Positions 13,627 to 21,923 of a stretch of DNA of 64,000 nucleotides are shown piece by piece. The DNA lies in NCBI GenBank assembly GCA_905181625.1, contig CAJIYJ010000007.1:248001-312000 (forward strand), read 5' to 3'. The position numbers and the translations under genes are program-made. Source of the stretch: an uncultured Flavobacteriaceae bacterium. GTDB taxonomy: Bacteria; Bacteroidota; Bacteroidia; Flavobacteriales; Flavobacteriaceae. The first letter of the stretch is position 1; each line of letters opens with the position of its first letter. The notes beneath the pieces are model-generated. The model did no database searches. It saw nothing but the letters and a program-made list of their open reading frames with translations, and was not told the origin of the DNA.

Positions 13627-14256
13627 ATGAAAAAATATTTGTTATTATTCGCCCTTATAAGTCCTTTACTTTTTATCTCCTGTGATGTCGACGGAAGTGA
13701 AATGTCGGATGATGAGTTGATTCAAGCTATTATTGATTCTGAAAATAAAATTTTAATTTCTAGTTCTGACCTACCTAACTCAGCAATTTCTTCAATAAAT
13801 TTTGAAATGCCTAATGATTTTATTGATGAAGCTACACTGGCACCAGAGCTTGGTTATGAAATTGAAATGAAAAGTTTTGATTTTATAAAACTTGAATTAG
13901 ACTATGAAAGAGATGATGAACTCTATTTCACAACAAAAGGAAGAAAACTAACGAGTTCCAAAGGAAAAAGAAAAAAGGGGAAGGGAAAAGGTCCATGTTT
14001 TAAATTTGAATACCCACTTTCATATTCTATGCCGGATGGTTCAATAATTACTGGAAATGATAGAAAAGAAATATGTGTAGCTATGAAGGGTTGGTATGAA
14101 ATCAATGAAAAAACCAAAACAAAACCTCAACTAGTTTTTCCAGTAACAATATTAACTTATGGAGATGATAAGAATATTATAAAAAAGAAAATAAAGTCTC
14201 ACGAAGAATTAAAATCAGCAATGGCTTCTTGTAAAAACAAAAAAAAGAAGGATTAA
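13627..14256 (+). CDS. Hypothetical lipoprotein
   Basis: The start at 13627 (MKKYLLLFALISPLLFISCD) gives a textbook lipoprotein signal with Cys19 in the lipobox; an in-frame ATG lies 9 nt upstream. The mature protein is about 190 aa, acidic at first, with a very basic stretch SSKGKRKKGKGKG near the middle and a basic C-terminus. Two or three cysteines (GPCFKFEY, KEICVAM, ASCKNK) may form disulfides. I do not recognise a family. It is transcribed alone, divergent from the TonB-domain gene. Confidence 0.75.
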   Translation: MKKYLLLFALISPLLFISCDVDGSEMSDDELIQAIIDSENKILISSSDLPNSAISSINFEMPNDFIDEATLAPELGYEIEMKSFDFIKLELDYERDDELYFTTKGRKLTSSKGKRKKGKGKGPCFKFEYPLSYSMPDGSIITGNDRKEICVAMKGWYEINEKTKTKPQLVFPVTILTYGDDKNIIKKKIKSHEELKSAMASCKNKKKKD

Positions 14257-14284
14257 ATAAAGGAATATCAAATAATGTAAAAAG

Positions 14285-14316
14285 CAGACCCCAAATGGTG
14301 TCTACTTTTTTATTTT
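14285..14316. terminator. Bidirectional hairpin terminator
   Basis: AGACCCCA and TGGTGTCT form a short stem with one mismatch, followed by a T-rich run. It lies between the lipoprotein gene and the convergent DUF3955-like gene and overlaps the end of the latter. Confidence 0.45.
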
Positions 14317-14536
14317 TAACCAAGCTAAACTCATAATAGAAGCAAAAAAGAAAAGAGCACCTATTGGTATTAGTCCGAAAGGTTCTTTCAAATAACCATC
14401 CTCATCAATATCACTGCCAATAAGATAAAAAGAAGCGTAGCAAATTAAACTAATTGAAAAAAGTAGTATTGTTAATCTATATTTTTGAATATTATTTTTG
14501 ATAAAATTTAAATTTTTTGTTAAAAATAAAACACAT
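14302..14536 (-). pseudogene. DUF3955-like small membrane protein, N-terminus frameshifted
   Basis: A frame ending at 14302 encodes two membrane segments around a conserved-looking loop: YLIGSDIDEDGYLKEPFGLI, then PIGALFFFASIMSLAWLKIK. The loop and spacing match the DUF3955 family of small two-helix membrane proteins. This frame has no ATG; the only plausible ATG (14536) is in another frame. Removing one T in TTTT near 14504 would join them to give MCFIFNKKFKFIKNNIQKYR and onward, about 77 aa. This is either a sequencing indel or a broken gene. The remaining 76 bp to the next gene hold nothing recognisable. Confidence 0.55.
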
Positions 14537-14612
14537 ATAAAAATGTTTTAAGTATGATGATTTAAGTAAAACGAATTAAATTATCATATTTTAACACTTA
14601 AATTTATTATAA

Positions 14613-15233
14613 ATGGATCACTTTTCAAAATCTCAAATAAATAAAATGGATAAGATTTACAGACTAAATCTTATCAACAGTTGTACAGGATATAAATCAG
14701 CTAATCTGATTGGAACTGTTTCTGAGAAAGGAGTATATAATGTTGCGATTTTTAGTTCAATAACTCATTTGGGAAGTGATCCAGCATTGTTAAGTTTTAT
14801 TGTACGCCCAACTACGGTTCCTAGAGATACTTATAAAAACATAATGGATAATAAAATATTTACAGTTAATCATGTGTATTTTGATGACATTAAAGATGCT
14901 CATCACACATCAGCTAGATACCCTTCAATTATTTCAGAATTTGACATGACTAGTTTAGAAAAAGAATTTATTGATGACTTTAAAGCTCCTTATGTAAAAA
15001 GTTCAAAAATAAAATTAGGTTGTAAGTTTATAAATAAATATGAAATAAAAGAAAATAACACGCTATTAATGGTAGCTGAAATTAACGACATTTATTGCGA
15101 TACCAATATTATTCAAGAGGACGGATGGTTAAGGCTTGATAAAGCTAAAACTGTAACAATAAATGGTTTAGATGGATATGCTCTTCCAGCTCTTCTAGAT
15201 CGTTTTAAATATGCTAAGCGAAAGGATGAATAA
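14613..15233 (+). CDS. Flavin reductase-like FMN-binding protein
   Basis: This 206-aa protein fits the flavin-reductase-like (FMN-binding split barrel) family. NVAIFSSITHLGSDPALLSF follows the usual FMN-contact pattern of SPF.. and the P..F strands, and a TVNHV segment follows. It probably binds FMN and either reduces it with NAD(P)H or acts as a flavoprotein oxidoreductase. Its partner is unknown. Its stop overlaps the start of the O-methyltransferase gene by 8 nt, so the two are translationally coupled. No signal peptide is present, so it is cytoplasmic. Confidence 0.82.
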   Translation: MDHFSKSQINKMDKIYRLNLINSCTGYKSANLIGTVSEKGVYNVAIFSSITHLGSDPALLSFIVRPTTVPRDTYKNIMDNKIFTVNHVYFDDIKDAHHTSARYPSIISEFDMTSLEKEFIDDFKAPYVKSSKIKLGCKFINKYEIKENNTLLMVAEINDIYCDTNIIQEDGWLRLDKAKTVTINGLDGYALPALLDRFKYAKRKDE

Positions 15234-15870
15234 TTTCATAAACAAAGAAATATTAGAATATGTAGAGTTGTTTTCTCAAAAGGAACCTGACCTATTAAAA
15301 GAATTAAATCGCGAGACTAATTTAAAGGTGCTTAATCCAAGAATGTTAAGCGGAGCATACCAAGGAAGAATTCTTTCAATGATTTCTAAATTACTAAAAC
15401 CTATAAATGTTTTAGAGGTTGGTACTTATACTGGGTATTCTGCCTTATGTATATTAGAAGGTCTAGATCCAAATGGAATAATCCATACAATTGACAAAAA
15501 TGAAGAACTAGAAAGTATTCAAAGAAAATATTTCAATAAATCAAAAAAAGGTAATAAAATTATTCAATACAATGGAGACGCTCTCAAGATAATTCCTGAA
15601 CTAAACGAATCTTTTGATCTGATTTTTATTGATGCTGACAAAGAAAATTATATTAATTATTTCAACTTAGTAATTAATAAATTAAACAAAAATGGTGTGC
15701 TAATTTCAGACAATGTTTTGTGGAGCGGAAAAGTATTAGAAAAAACAAGCAAGAATGATACTGCAACAAAAACTCTTTTTGATTTTAATAATATGATTAA
15801 TAATGATAGTAGAGTTGAAACTATAATACTCCCTATTAGAGATGGAATATCTATTTGTAGGAAAATTTAA
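15226..15870 (+). CDS. Class I SAM-dependent O-methyltransferase
   Basis: This 214-aa protein belongs to the catechol/caffeoyl-CoA O-methyltransferase family. It has LEVGTYTGYSALCI (SAM-binding motif I), the acidic IDKNEE turn, FDLIFIDADKENY (metal-binding aspartate) and LISDNVLWSGKV. The ATG at 15226 is chosen because it overlaps the upstream stop and gives the family's normal N-terminus; an in-frame ATG lies 15 nt further up. The acceptor substrate is unknown. The 3' end overlaps the convergent tatA gene by 4 nt. Confidence 0.9.
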   Translation: MNNFINKEILEYVELFSQKEPDLLKELNRETNLKVLNPRMLSGAYQGRILSMISKLLKPINVLEVGTYTGYSALCILEGLDPNGIIHTIDKNEELESIQRKYFNKSKKGNKIIQYNGDALKIIPELNESFDLIFIDADKENYINYFNLVINKLNKNGVLISDNVLWSGKVLEKTSKNDTATKTLFDFNNMINNDSRVETIILPIRDGISICRKI

Positions 15871-16131
15871 AGATTTCTTTTTATAGACCCACCTAAATCA
15901 TCCATTTTTTCTTTGACATCATCGATTTCTTTTTTAATTGAATCTGTATCAATTCCTTGTTTTTTAACACTTTTTTGAATCTCACTCTTTATATCATCAG
16001 TTGCATCTTTAACTTGGCGAATTCCTTTTCCAAGTCCTCTTTGAAATTTCAGGAATTTTATCCGCACCAAAAACAAGTAGAACTATTAATCCAACAAATA
16101 GAATTTCAGGTCCACTTATAAAAAGAATCAT
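15867..16131 (-). pseudogene. tatA: Twin-arginine translocase subunit TatA, frameshifted
   Basis: The first frame (ATG at 16131) encodes the membrane segment MILFISGPEILFVGLIVLLV then FGADKIPEIS. The amphipathic helix continues in another frame as RGLGKGIRQVKDATDDIKSE. Removing one T at 16040-16042 (plus strand) joins them into an 87-aa protein of normal TatA/TatE length. TatA forms the pore of the Tat export system. Because TatA is normally retained and the break is a single extra base in a short run, a sequencing indel is more likely than gene death. Confidence 0.82.
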
Positions 16132-16152
16132 ATTATAATATTTAATGTAAAT

Positions 16153-16193
16153 ATATATAAATGGTCGATTAAATTAATCGACCATTTATATAT
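16153..16193. terminator. Long perfect hairpin between peptidase and tatA
   Basis: A 19-bp perfect inverted repeat centred on 16173, with GGTCGATTAA and its complement in the arms, lies between the end of the M1 peptidase gene and the start of tatA. In minus-strand RNA it would be a strong stem with a very short loop. The T-run after it is weak, so it may be a terminator or an mRNA-stabilising structure. Confidence 0.6.
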
Positions 16194-16198
16194 GAAAT

Positions 16199-18502
16199 TT
16201 AACCTTTTATTTTAGCTTTAAACTTATCAAAATTAGAGTCATCTTGTTTTTTTGGCCACGAATTGTTAGATGTATCAATATCAGCAGTTTCTAAATCTGG
16301 ATCTAAAACTATATTGACTAATTTTTTTATTTGAAGTAACCATCTTACTTACTTTATTATCATTCTTTCTCCATATTTGAACAGGGTATGTAATCCTTTC
16401 TTTTGTTCCATCTTCATATTCATAATCTACTATAATTGGCATAACAAGACCTCCTGGTTTATCGAAAACGATTTCATAAAAATATTTTGGAATATTTAAA
16501 CTGGATAACTCCTCTTCACTATAGTTTTCATTAAGGTAATTGTTTAATAATTTTGAATTGTCTAAAGGGTTACCTTCTTTTTTGATTTTTAGTGTCATTT
16601 TCGAAATCTTCTAGATAAACTAATGGTCTTAAGTTTTCTATAGAGACACCTCTTTCTTCCATCATTTTTTTCATTTCTGAACCAGGTTCTGGAGACACAT
16701 AGTATTGTTTAACTTCACTTATTCCTATATCTACATAGTCAGTTGTGTAGAACCATCCTCTCCAAAACCAATCTAAATCTACAGCAGAGGCATCTTCCAT
16801 AGTTCTAAAGAAATCTTCAGGCGTAGGGTGCTTAAACATCCATCTTTTAGAATAGGTTTTAAAGGCATGATCAAAAAGCTCTTCACCCATTATAGTTTCT
16901 CTTAGAATGTTTAACGCTGTTGCTGGCTTACCATAAGCATTAGGCCCAAGGCTGTAAACGTTTTCAGGATTACTCATAATTGGAGCTAACGAGTTTTGAT
17001 CCACACTCATATAATTAACTATATCTTTTGCTTTTCCTCTTCTGGAGGGATATTCCTCTCAGAGGAAAAATAATTTCAGGTTTGTCTTTTCCTAGTTTCT
17101 GTTCTGTTAAATATTGAACAAATGTGTTAATACCTTCATCCATCCAAGCCCACTGACGCTCGTCATTATTAACAATCATTGGGAAAAAATTATGACCCAC
17201 TTCATGAATAATAACTCCTATCATTCCGTATTTAACTTGATCAGAATAAGATCCGTCAATATTTGGTCTTCCAAAATTAAAGCAAATCATAGGGTATTCC
17301 ATTCCAATTTGAGCAGCATGGACAGAAATTGCTTTATGGTAAGGATAGTCAAAAGTATAATCAGAATAAGTTTTTAGAGTTTCCGCAACTACTACTGTAG
17401 AATAATCCTCCCATAATGGATTTCCTTCTTTAGGATACATAGAAACAGCCATAACATCTTTATCTCCTACTTTTACCGCCATCATGTCCCAAATAAATTT
17501 TCTAGATGATGCAAATGCAAAATCTCTAACATTTTCTGCAATAAAGTGCCATGTCTTTTTTTCTTTAGAGAATCCCTTTTCTGCTAATTCAGCTTCAGCT
17601 TGAGTTACAATCATTACTGGTTTATCGAATGATTTTTTGGCTTTATTAAATCGTTTTATCATGTTTTTTGAAAAAACTTCCTTTCTGTTTTGAAGTTTTC
17701 CTGTAGCATCCAAAATATGATCAGAGGGAACAGTTATTTTAACATCATAATTTCCAAAAGGTAAAGCAAATTCTCCATCACCCCAAAATTGATAATTCTG
17801 CCATCCTTCTATCTCGTTATAAACTGCCATTCTTGGAAAGAACTGTGCAATTATATAAGATCTATTTCCGTCACTTTTAAATGATTCATAACCTGATCTA
17901 CCATCTTGATTAACATGGTCTTGGATGTTGTACCACCATTTAATTGAAAAAGAAAAACTTTCACCACTTTTAAGCGAAGTTGACATGTCAATTCTCATCA
18001 TAGTTTGATTAATGAAAAAATCTAACGGTTTACCGTTTACATTTTTAACATACTCGACATTAAATCCGCCATCAAAGGGTTTGTTTATAAACTTATTTGT
18101 AAAACCAGATGGCAAGTAATATGGTGCAGCTCCATCACCATCCTTATCTAAAGAAGGAGAATCTTTTTTTCTAACATTTTGATCTAATTGCACCCATAAA
18201 TATTCTAAATTATCTGGTGAATTATTAGTATAAGTCACTATCTCGTCGCCATATATTCTTTTATTTTGGTCATCCAGTTCAATATTGATTTTATAATCAG
18301 CTTGTTGTTGATAATAAGCAGGTCCTGGTGCACCAGCCGCTGTTCTAAACATATTAGGAGATGAAAACTCCTGGTACATTTGTCTAAACTTATTAGTGTT
18401 TAAATGTCCTTTTTGCTTAGAATCATCTGAAACTTCTTGAGACATCCCAGTAAATGAGAAGATCAAAGAAATCATTATTAATTTGAAGTTTATTGCTTTC
18501 AT
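16199..18502 (-). pseudogene. M1-family metallopeptidase, three single-base frameshifts
   Basis: The locus starts at 18502 with a signal peptide (MKAINFKLIMISLIFSFTGM). It carries the aminopeptidase N-type zinc site VIIHEVGHNFFPMIVNNDER and the upstream substrate loop AAQIGMEYPMICF. The frame then shifts near 17045, in the six-T run at 16578-16583 and in the seven-T run at 16322-16328. Removing one base at each gives a 766-aa protein with continuous, sensible sequence to the stop at 16199. The product would be a secreted or periplasmic zinc peptidase. Three shifts each needing one base removed, two of them in T runs, look like sequencing indels, although decay is possible. Confidence 0.85.
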
Positions 18503-18541
18503 AGAGTTATTTTGATGTTGGATAAATTTAGTAAAATGTTA

Positions 18542-19030
18542 TTAAATATCTAAATTATATTGTGAGCTTTCTTTTGTAAGAATAAAGCTTTGTTTCTCAT
18601 TGTTTTTTTTAACATGAATGATGTTTTTTTGATCTAAAAACAAATCAAATAATATGTTATTTTCTATTTTAATAGAATCTGAAATAGGAATTTTTTCTAT
18701 CTCTAAATAACAAATAATCAAGTCATTTTTATCTTCAGAACCTAAAAAATTAGGCTGGTATTTAATGTTATCAAAATACACTCCAATATTATCCTCTAAA
18801 TAGCTGCTTATTAAAGATTGAATTATTGGCGAGTTTAAATCTGAACTTAATTTATATTGATCTGAATATTGTTTTTCAAATAAAGAATTTAAATCATCTT
18901 TAAAAACTCTAATTGTAATCTCAATTGCATTTGAATCATTAAAACTAAACAGAGATGTACTGACATAGTATTTGTGATTTACAAAACCACAAAAAACAAG
19001 GAATACAAATATTAAACTAATTTTCTTCAT
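18542..19030 (-). CDS. DUF6702-family exported protein
   Basis: This 162-aa protein starts with a hydrophobic signal (MKKISLIFVFLVFCGFVNHK) followed by HKYYVSTSLFSFN, a pattern I associate with the DUF6702 family of flavobacteria. That family is commonly next to M1 peptidases and carboxypeptidase-regulatory-like proteins, as here. It has no catalytic motif. It overlaps the upstream gene by 14 nt, suggesting co-translation. Its function is unknown. Confidence 0.78.
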   Translation of the reverse strand: MKKISLIFVFLVFCGFVNHKYYVSTSLFSFNDSNAIEITIRVFKDDLNSLFEKQYSDQYKLSSDLNSPIIQSLISSYLEDNIGVYFDNIKYQPNFLGSEDKNDLIICYLEIEKIPISDSIKIENNILFDLFLDQKNIIHVKKNNEKQSFILTKESSQYNLDI

Positions 19031-19829
19031 TTATAGATTTATAAAATTCCTCAAATGATTCTAACACTAAACCATGATCCGAGGTTTTGAAATCACTTTC
19101 AATATTACTATTTTCTAAAGCTCCTAAAACAAATTCATAAACTTTTTCTTCACTTAAATTAAATTTATTGATAAAGAAAACTACTCCGTAAAATTCTATT
19201 ATACTAACAACCGCAACATATTGTTTGTCTAATAATCTTCTCTTCTTAAGTTCTTTATAATATCCTGACAAATGTTTGTAAACTGCCTCAATATCTAACC
19301 CTCCTGAGATTGGAAGTAATAGAGTTTGTAGTATAAGGCTCTTTTCAGAAACTATTTTTTCTTCTCTTTCTCCTTCAAACCCAGGTATTCCAACATCAAT
19401 AAAATTAATTGGGTCTTTAATTCCAGAGGCTAACATATCATCCAGCATATTTCCTGATAAATTATGTGATTTTACCACAACATTATCTAACCGATTAATA
19501 AAGGGCTCTACATAAACTCTAATTAAATCTTGATCAAAAATTTTAGAATCAATGATTATCATATGTGGTTTAATTTGAATTGAAGATAATACTATTGTAT
19601 CATTTCTTTTAACTCCAATTTCAAAAATTCCATTTTGATTAGTTATTGATCTGGATCCACTAGTCTTATTTATAATATGTATGCCACTTATATTTAAAGA
19701 GTCATTAACAACTTCCCCTTTGAAGACTTTGTAATTTTGTTTTTTTTGAGAAAAAACATGGTGAATTCCAAAAACAAAAATACACAACAATACACTAACC
19801 CCTTTTAAGAATTTTTTTAAATCTACCAC
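19017..19829 (-). CDS. Carboxypeptidase-regulatory-like domain protein, second copy
   Basis: This 270-aa protein has a signal-anchor at the N-terminus and a carboxypeptidase D regulatory-like beta-sandwich over about residues 30-115. The latter contains FKGEVVNDSLNISGIHIINK and the TNQNGIFEIGVKRNDTIVLS strand pair. The rest (residues 120-270) is helical and has no known domain. It is a tandem paralog of the next gene upstream: both share the fold, length and the order of motifs. Such proteins are exported and may cap outer-membrane complexes. It overlaps both neighbours, so the three genes (19795-20544, this one, DUF6702) form one operon. Confidence 0.78.
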   Translation of the reverse strand: MVDLKKFLKGVSVLLCIFVFGIHHVFSQKKQNYKVFKGEVVNDSLNISGIHIINKTSGSRSITNQNGIFEIGVKRNDTIVLSSIQIKPHMIIIDSKIFDQDLIRVYVEPFINRLDNVVVKSHNLSGNMLDDMLASGIKDPINFIDVGIPGFEGEREEKIVSEKSLILQTLLLPISGGLDIEAVYKHLSGYYKELKKRRLLDKQYVAVVSIIEFYGVVFFINKFNLSEEKVYEFVLGALENSNIESDFKTSDHGLVLESFEEFYKSINEEN

Positions 19830-20544
19830 TTTGTTTTACTAAAAAATCAATTAACTGAAACTCATTACTTTTCTTGAATAAGAACTTAGATGGAAATTTA
19901 TCATCACAATAAAATAAAAATTCTGAAATCTTATCCTTTGGGATCCCCAGATTAGCGATAAAAAAAGAATCATCGTAAACTTCTCGAAGTAAATTACTAG
20001 GCTTATAATTAATAGCATTCGAATCAGAAAAATTTTCGTCTTTTGAACTAGACTTGGCTATGACTTTATATAGAGCAATAAAATTAAGACCATTTGTTAG
20101 TCTACCAGCTTTTAGTATCTGATTTTCAATCTTAGTTGATTTGTCAAAAGTATAATCTACTTTTTTAAATTCTTCTTCCTTTAAATCAAGGAATTTTTCA
20201 ATATTTTCAGGTCCAACAACTACTTCATCCAACTGAGTGACTTTTTCATTAACATCAATAACGATTCTGCTTTTCTGTAAAATTTCTTTATTAACTACTA
20301 ATGACCTAATTTGATATTGAACGGATGAGAAAACAAGACGATCATTAAGTTTTACCAGCATCTCAAACTCTCCTTCACCATTAGTTATTGTAGCTTTTTG
20401 AGAAGTATTGTTAACTACATTTGCTGAAATGACATTATTGTTCCTATAAAGTACTTTCCCTCTAATCCATGTTCTATAATCGGATTGTGCAAAAGAAAAA
20501 TTGCATATAAATAAAAGAATTAAAATCTTAAATAGATATTTCAT
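19795..20544 (-). CDS. Carboxypeptidase-regulatory-like domain protein, first copy
   Basis: The start at 20544 (MKYLFKILILLFICNFSFAQ) gives a clean signal peptide; the open frame continues upstream only because it runs into tRNA-Gly. The protein is 249 aa. Residues about 20-105 form the regulatory-like beta-sandwich (WIRGKVLYRNNNVISANVVN, ATITNGEGEFEMLVKLNDRL), and the remainder is helical with a basic end. It is paralogous to the next gene, with which it overlaps by 35 nt. Its function is unknown; it is probably envelope-located. Confidence 0.78.
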   Translation of the reverse strand: MKYLFKILILLFICNFSFAQSDYRTWIRGKVLYRNNNVISANVVNNTSQKATITNGEGEFEMLVKLNDRLVFSSVQYQIRSLVVNKEILQKSRIVIDVNEKVTQLDEVVVGPENIEKFLDLKEEEFKKVDYTFDKSTKIENQILKAGRLTNGLNFIALYKVIAKSSSKDENFSDSNAINYKPSNLLREVYDDSFFIANLGIPKDKISEFLFYCDDKFPSKFLFKKSNEFQLIDFLVKQSGRFKKILKRG

Positions 20545-20560
20545 TAATTTAAAAAAGTAG

Positions 20561-20633
20561 AGCGAGAGACCGGGTTCGAACCGGCGACCATCAGCTTGGA
20601 AGGCTGAAGCTCTACCAACTGAGCTACTCTCGC
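20561..20633 (-). tRNA. tRNA-Gly (anticodon TCC)
   Basis: The 73-nt cloverleaf runs from 20633 to the discriminator at 20561. The acceptor stem pairs GCGAGAG with CTCTCGC. The anticodon stem TCAGC/GCTGA encloses CTTCCAA with anticodon TCC. The T-loop has GGTTCGAACC. It reads GGA (and possibly GGG) glycine codons. Confidence 0.95.
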
Positions 20634-20711
20634 TTTTATACAAATATAATATTAATGAATTATTATAAGTTATTTACTTTGCTAAAAATTATATTATTAT
20701 TTTTATGTTAT

Positions 20712-21155
20712 ATGAATTTAATTTTAAAAAAAGTTAATTCTAAAAACTTATATCCTCTTAGGAGTAAAGTTTTAAGAGCTAATTCTAACTATGAACATTG
20801 TAAGTTTGAAGGAGATGAAAGACTAGATTCAATTCACATAGGAGTTTATAAAAATCAAAAAATTGTTGCAGGAGTATCTTTGATCAAAAATAAATCAACA
20901 AAAATTGATTTATTAAATTGTTATCAGTTAAGAGGGATGTGTGTGCTATATGATTATCGAAAAAAAAGCATTGGACAAAAATTATTAGAATATTCAGAAG
21001 AAATCTGTAGGAATTTAAGTGTTAATTATATTTGGATGAATGCTAGAGAAAAGGCTACTGGATTTTATACAAAATTTAATTACAAAAGTTTAGGAGATGC
21101 TTTTATAATTCAAGGTATAGGCTTACATTCTTTTTTTTATAAAAAGTTACAATGA
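20712..21155 (+). CDS. GNAT-family N-acetyltransferase
   Basis: This 147-aa protein follows the GNAT pattern. Strand HIGVYKNQKIVAGVSLI is followed by YQLRGMCVLYDYRKKSIGQK, whose RKKSIGQKLL is the acetyl-CoA pyrophosphate loop (normally Q/RxxGxG/A), then INYIWMNAREKATGFYTKFN with the conserved FY.K.F end. I start it at 20712; an in-frame ATG at 20655 would add a hydrophobic stretch not typical of the family. The acceptor is unknown. It overlaps the M15 peptidase gene by 4 nt, so they are probably co-translated. Confidence 0.82.
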   Translation: MNLILKKVNSKNLYPLRSKVLRANSNYEHCKFEGDERLDSIHIGVYKNQKIVAGVSLIKNKSTKIDLLNCYQLRGMCVLYDYRKKSIGQKLLEYSEEICRNLSVNYIWMNAREKATGFYTKFNYKSLGDAFIIQGIGLHSFFYKKLQ

Positions 21156-21868
21156 ATTTAAGGTTACTTAGAGTTTGCTTATTGTTTTTTTTAATTTGTA
21201 ATATTAATTTTTCTCAAATAAATATGGATTTAGATATAATTAGAGGCATTAAAAAACCTGATTTAGTTGGAGATACTATTTTACTAGAAAGCAGAACTCA
21301 TAAAGCATTTGAAAAAATGGCAAATGAAGCAAAAAAAGACGGATTTAAACTTAAAATTGTTTCGGCCTACAGAGGATATGACCGTCAAAAACAAATTTGG
21401 AACAATAAATACAATAAATTCACTAAAACTCATTCTTTAGAGCCCGTAAAGGCCATTGAAGAAATAATTAGATACTCTACTATTCCCGGGACCTCAAGAC
21501 ATCACTGGGGGACAGATATTGATATAATTGATGGAAATTTTCCAGATGAGAAAGACGCTCTTATCTCTAGTAAGTTTGAAGAAGGGGGAGTCTTTTACGG
21601 AATTAAACAATGGTTGGATTTAAATTCTAAAAAATTTGGATTTTATCTTACCTACAATAACAATCCTAAAAGAATGGGGTTTGATTATGAGCCTTGGCAT
21701 TATAGTTACGCTCCCATTTCTAAAAAAATTTTAAACAAATTAATAGAGTCTGGATTAAAACAAATTATCCAAAAAGAAAATATTAATGGAGCAGAATATT
21801 TTAATGACGAGTTTTTAACTAAGTATATAAATCAAAATATCTTAGATATTAATCCAGATTTGAAATAA
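21152..21868 (+). CDS. M15-family D-Ala-D-Ala carboxypeptidase (VanY-like)
   Basis: This 238-aa protein has a signal peptide (MNLRLLRVCLLFFLICNINF) and the M15B zinc-peptidase motifs: SAYRGYDRQKQIW, then PGTSRHHWGTDIDI with zinc-binding His and Asp, then EPWHYSY with the catalytic Glu and second zinc His. It trims the terminal D-alanine of peptidoglycan stem peptides in the periplasm. Its start overlaps the GNAT gene. The sequence between HHWG and EPWH is continuous, so the enzyme looks intact. Confidence 0.9.
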   Translation: MNLRLLRVCLLFFLICNINFSQINMDLDIIRGIKKPDLVGDTILLESRTHKAFEKMANEAKKDGFKLKIVSAYRGYDRQKQIWNNKYNKFTKTHSLEPVKAIEEIIRYSTIPGTSRHHWGTDIDIIDGNFPDEKDALISSKFEEGGVFYGIKQWLDLNSKKFGFYLTYNNNPKRMGFDYEPWHYSYAPISKKILNKLIESGLKQIIQKENINGAEYFNDEFLTKYINQNILDINPDLK

Positions 21869-21923
21869 CTAATGTTTTGATTATAATTATATTTAAAAAA
21901 TTAATCATTAAGTCTAAAAAAAT

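Noticed and set aside
20545-20643. Upstream extension of the carboxypeptidase-regulatory-like gene
   Set aside because: The extension reads through tRNA-Gly; a clean signal peptide begins at 20544.
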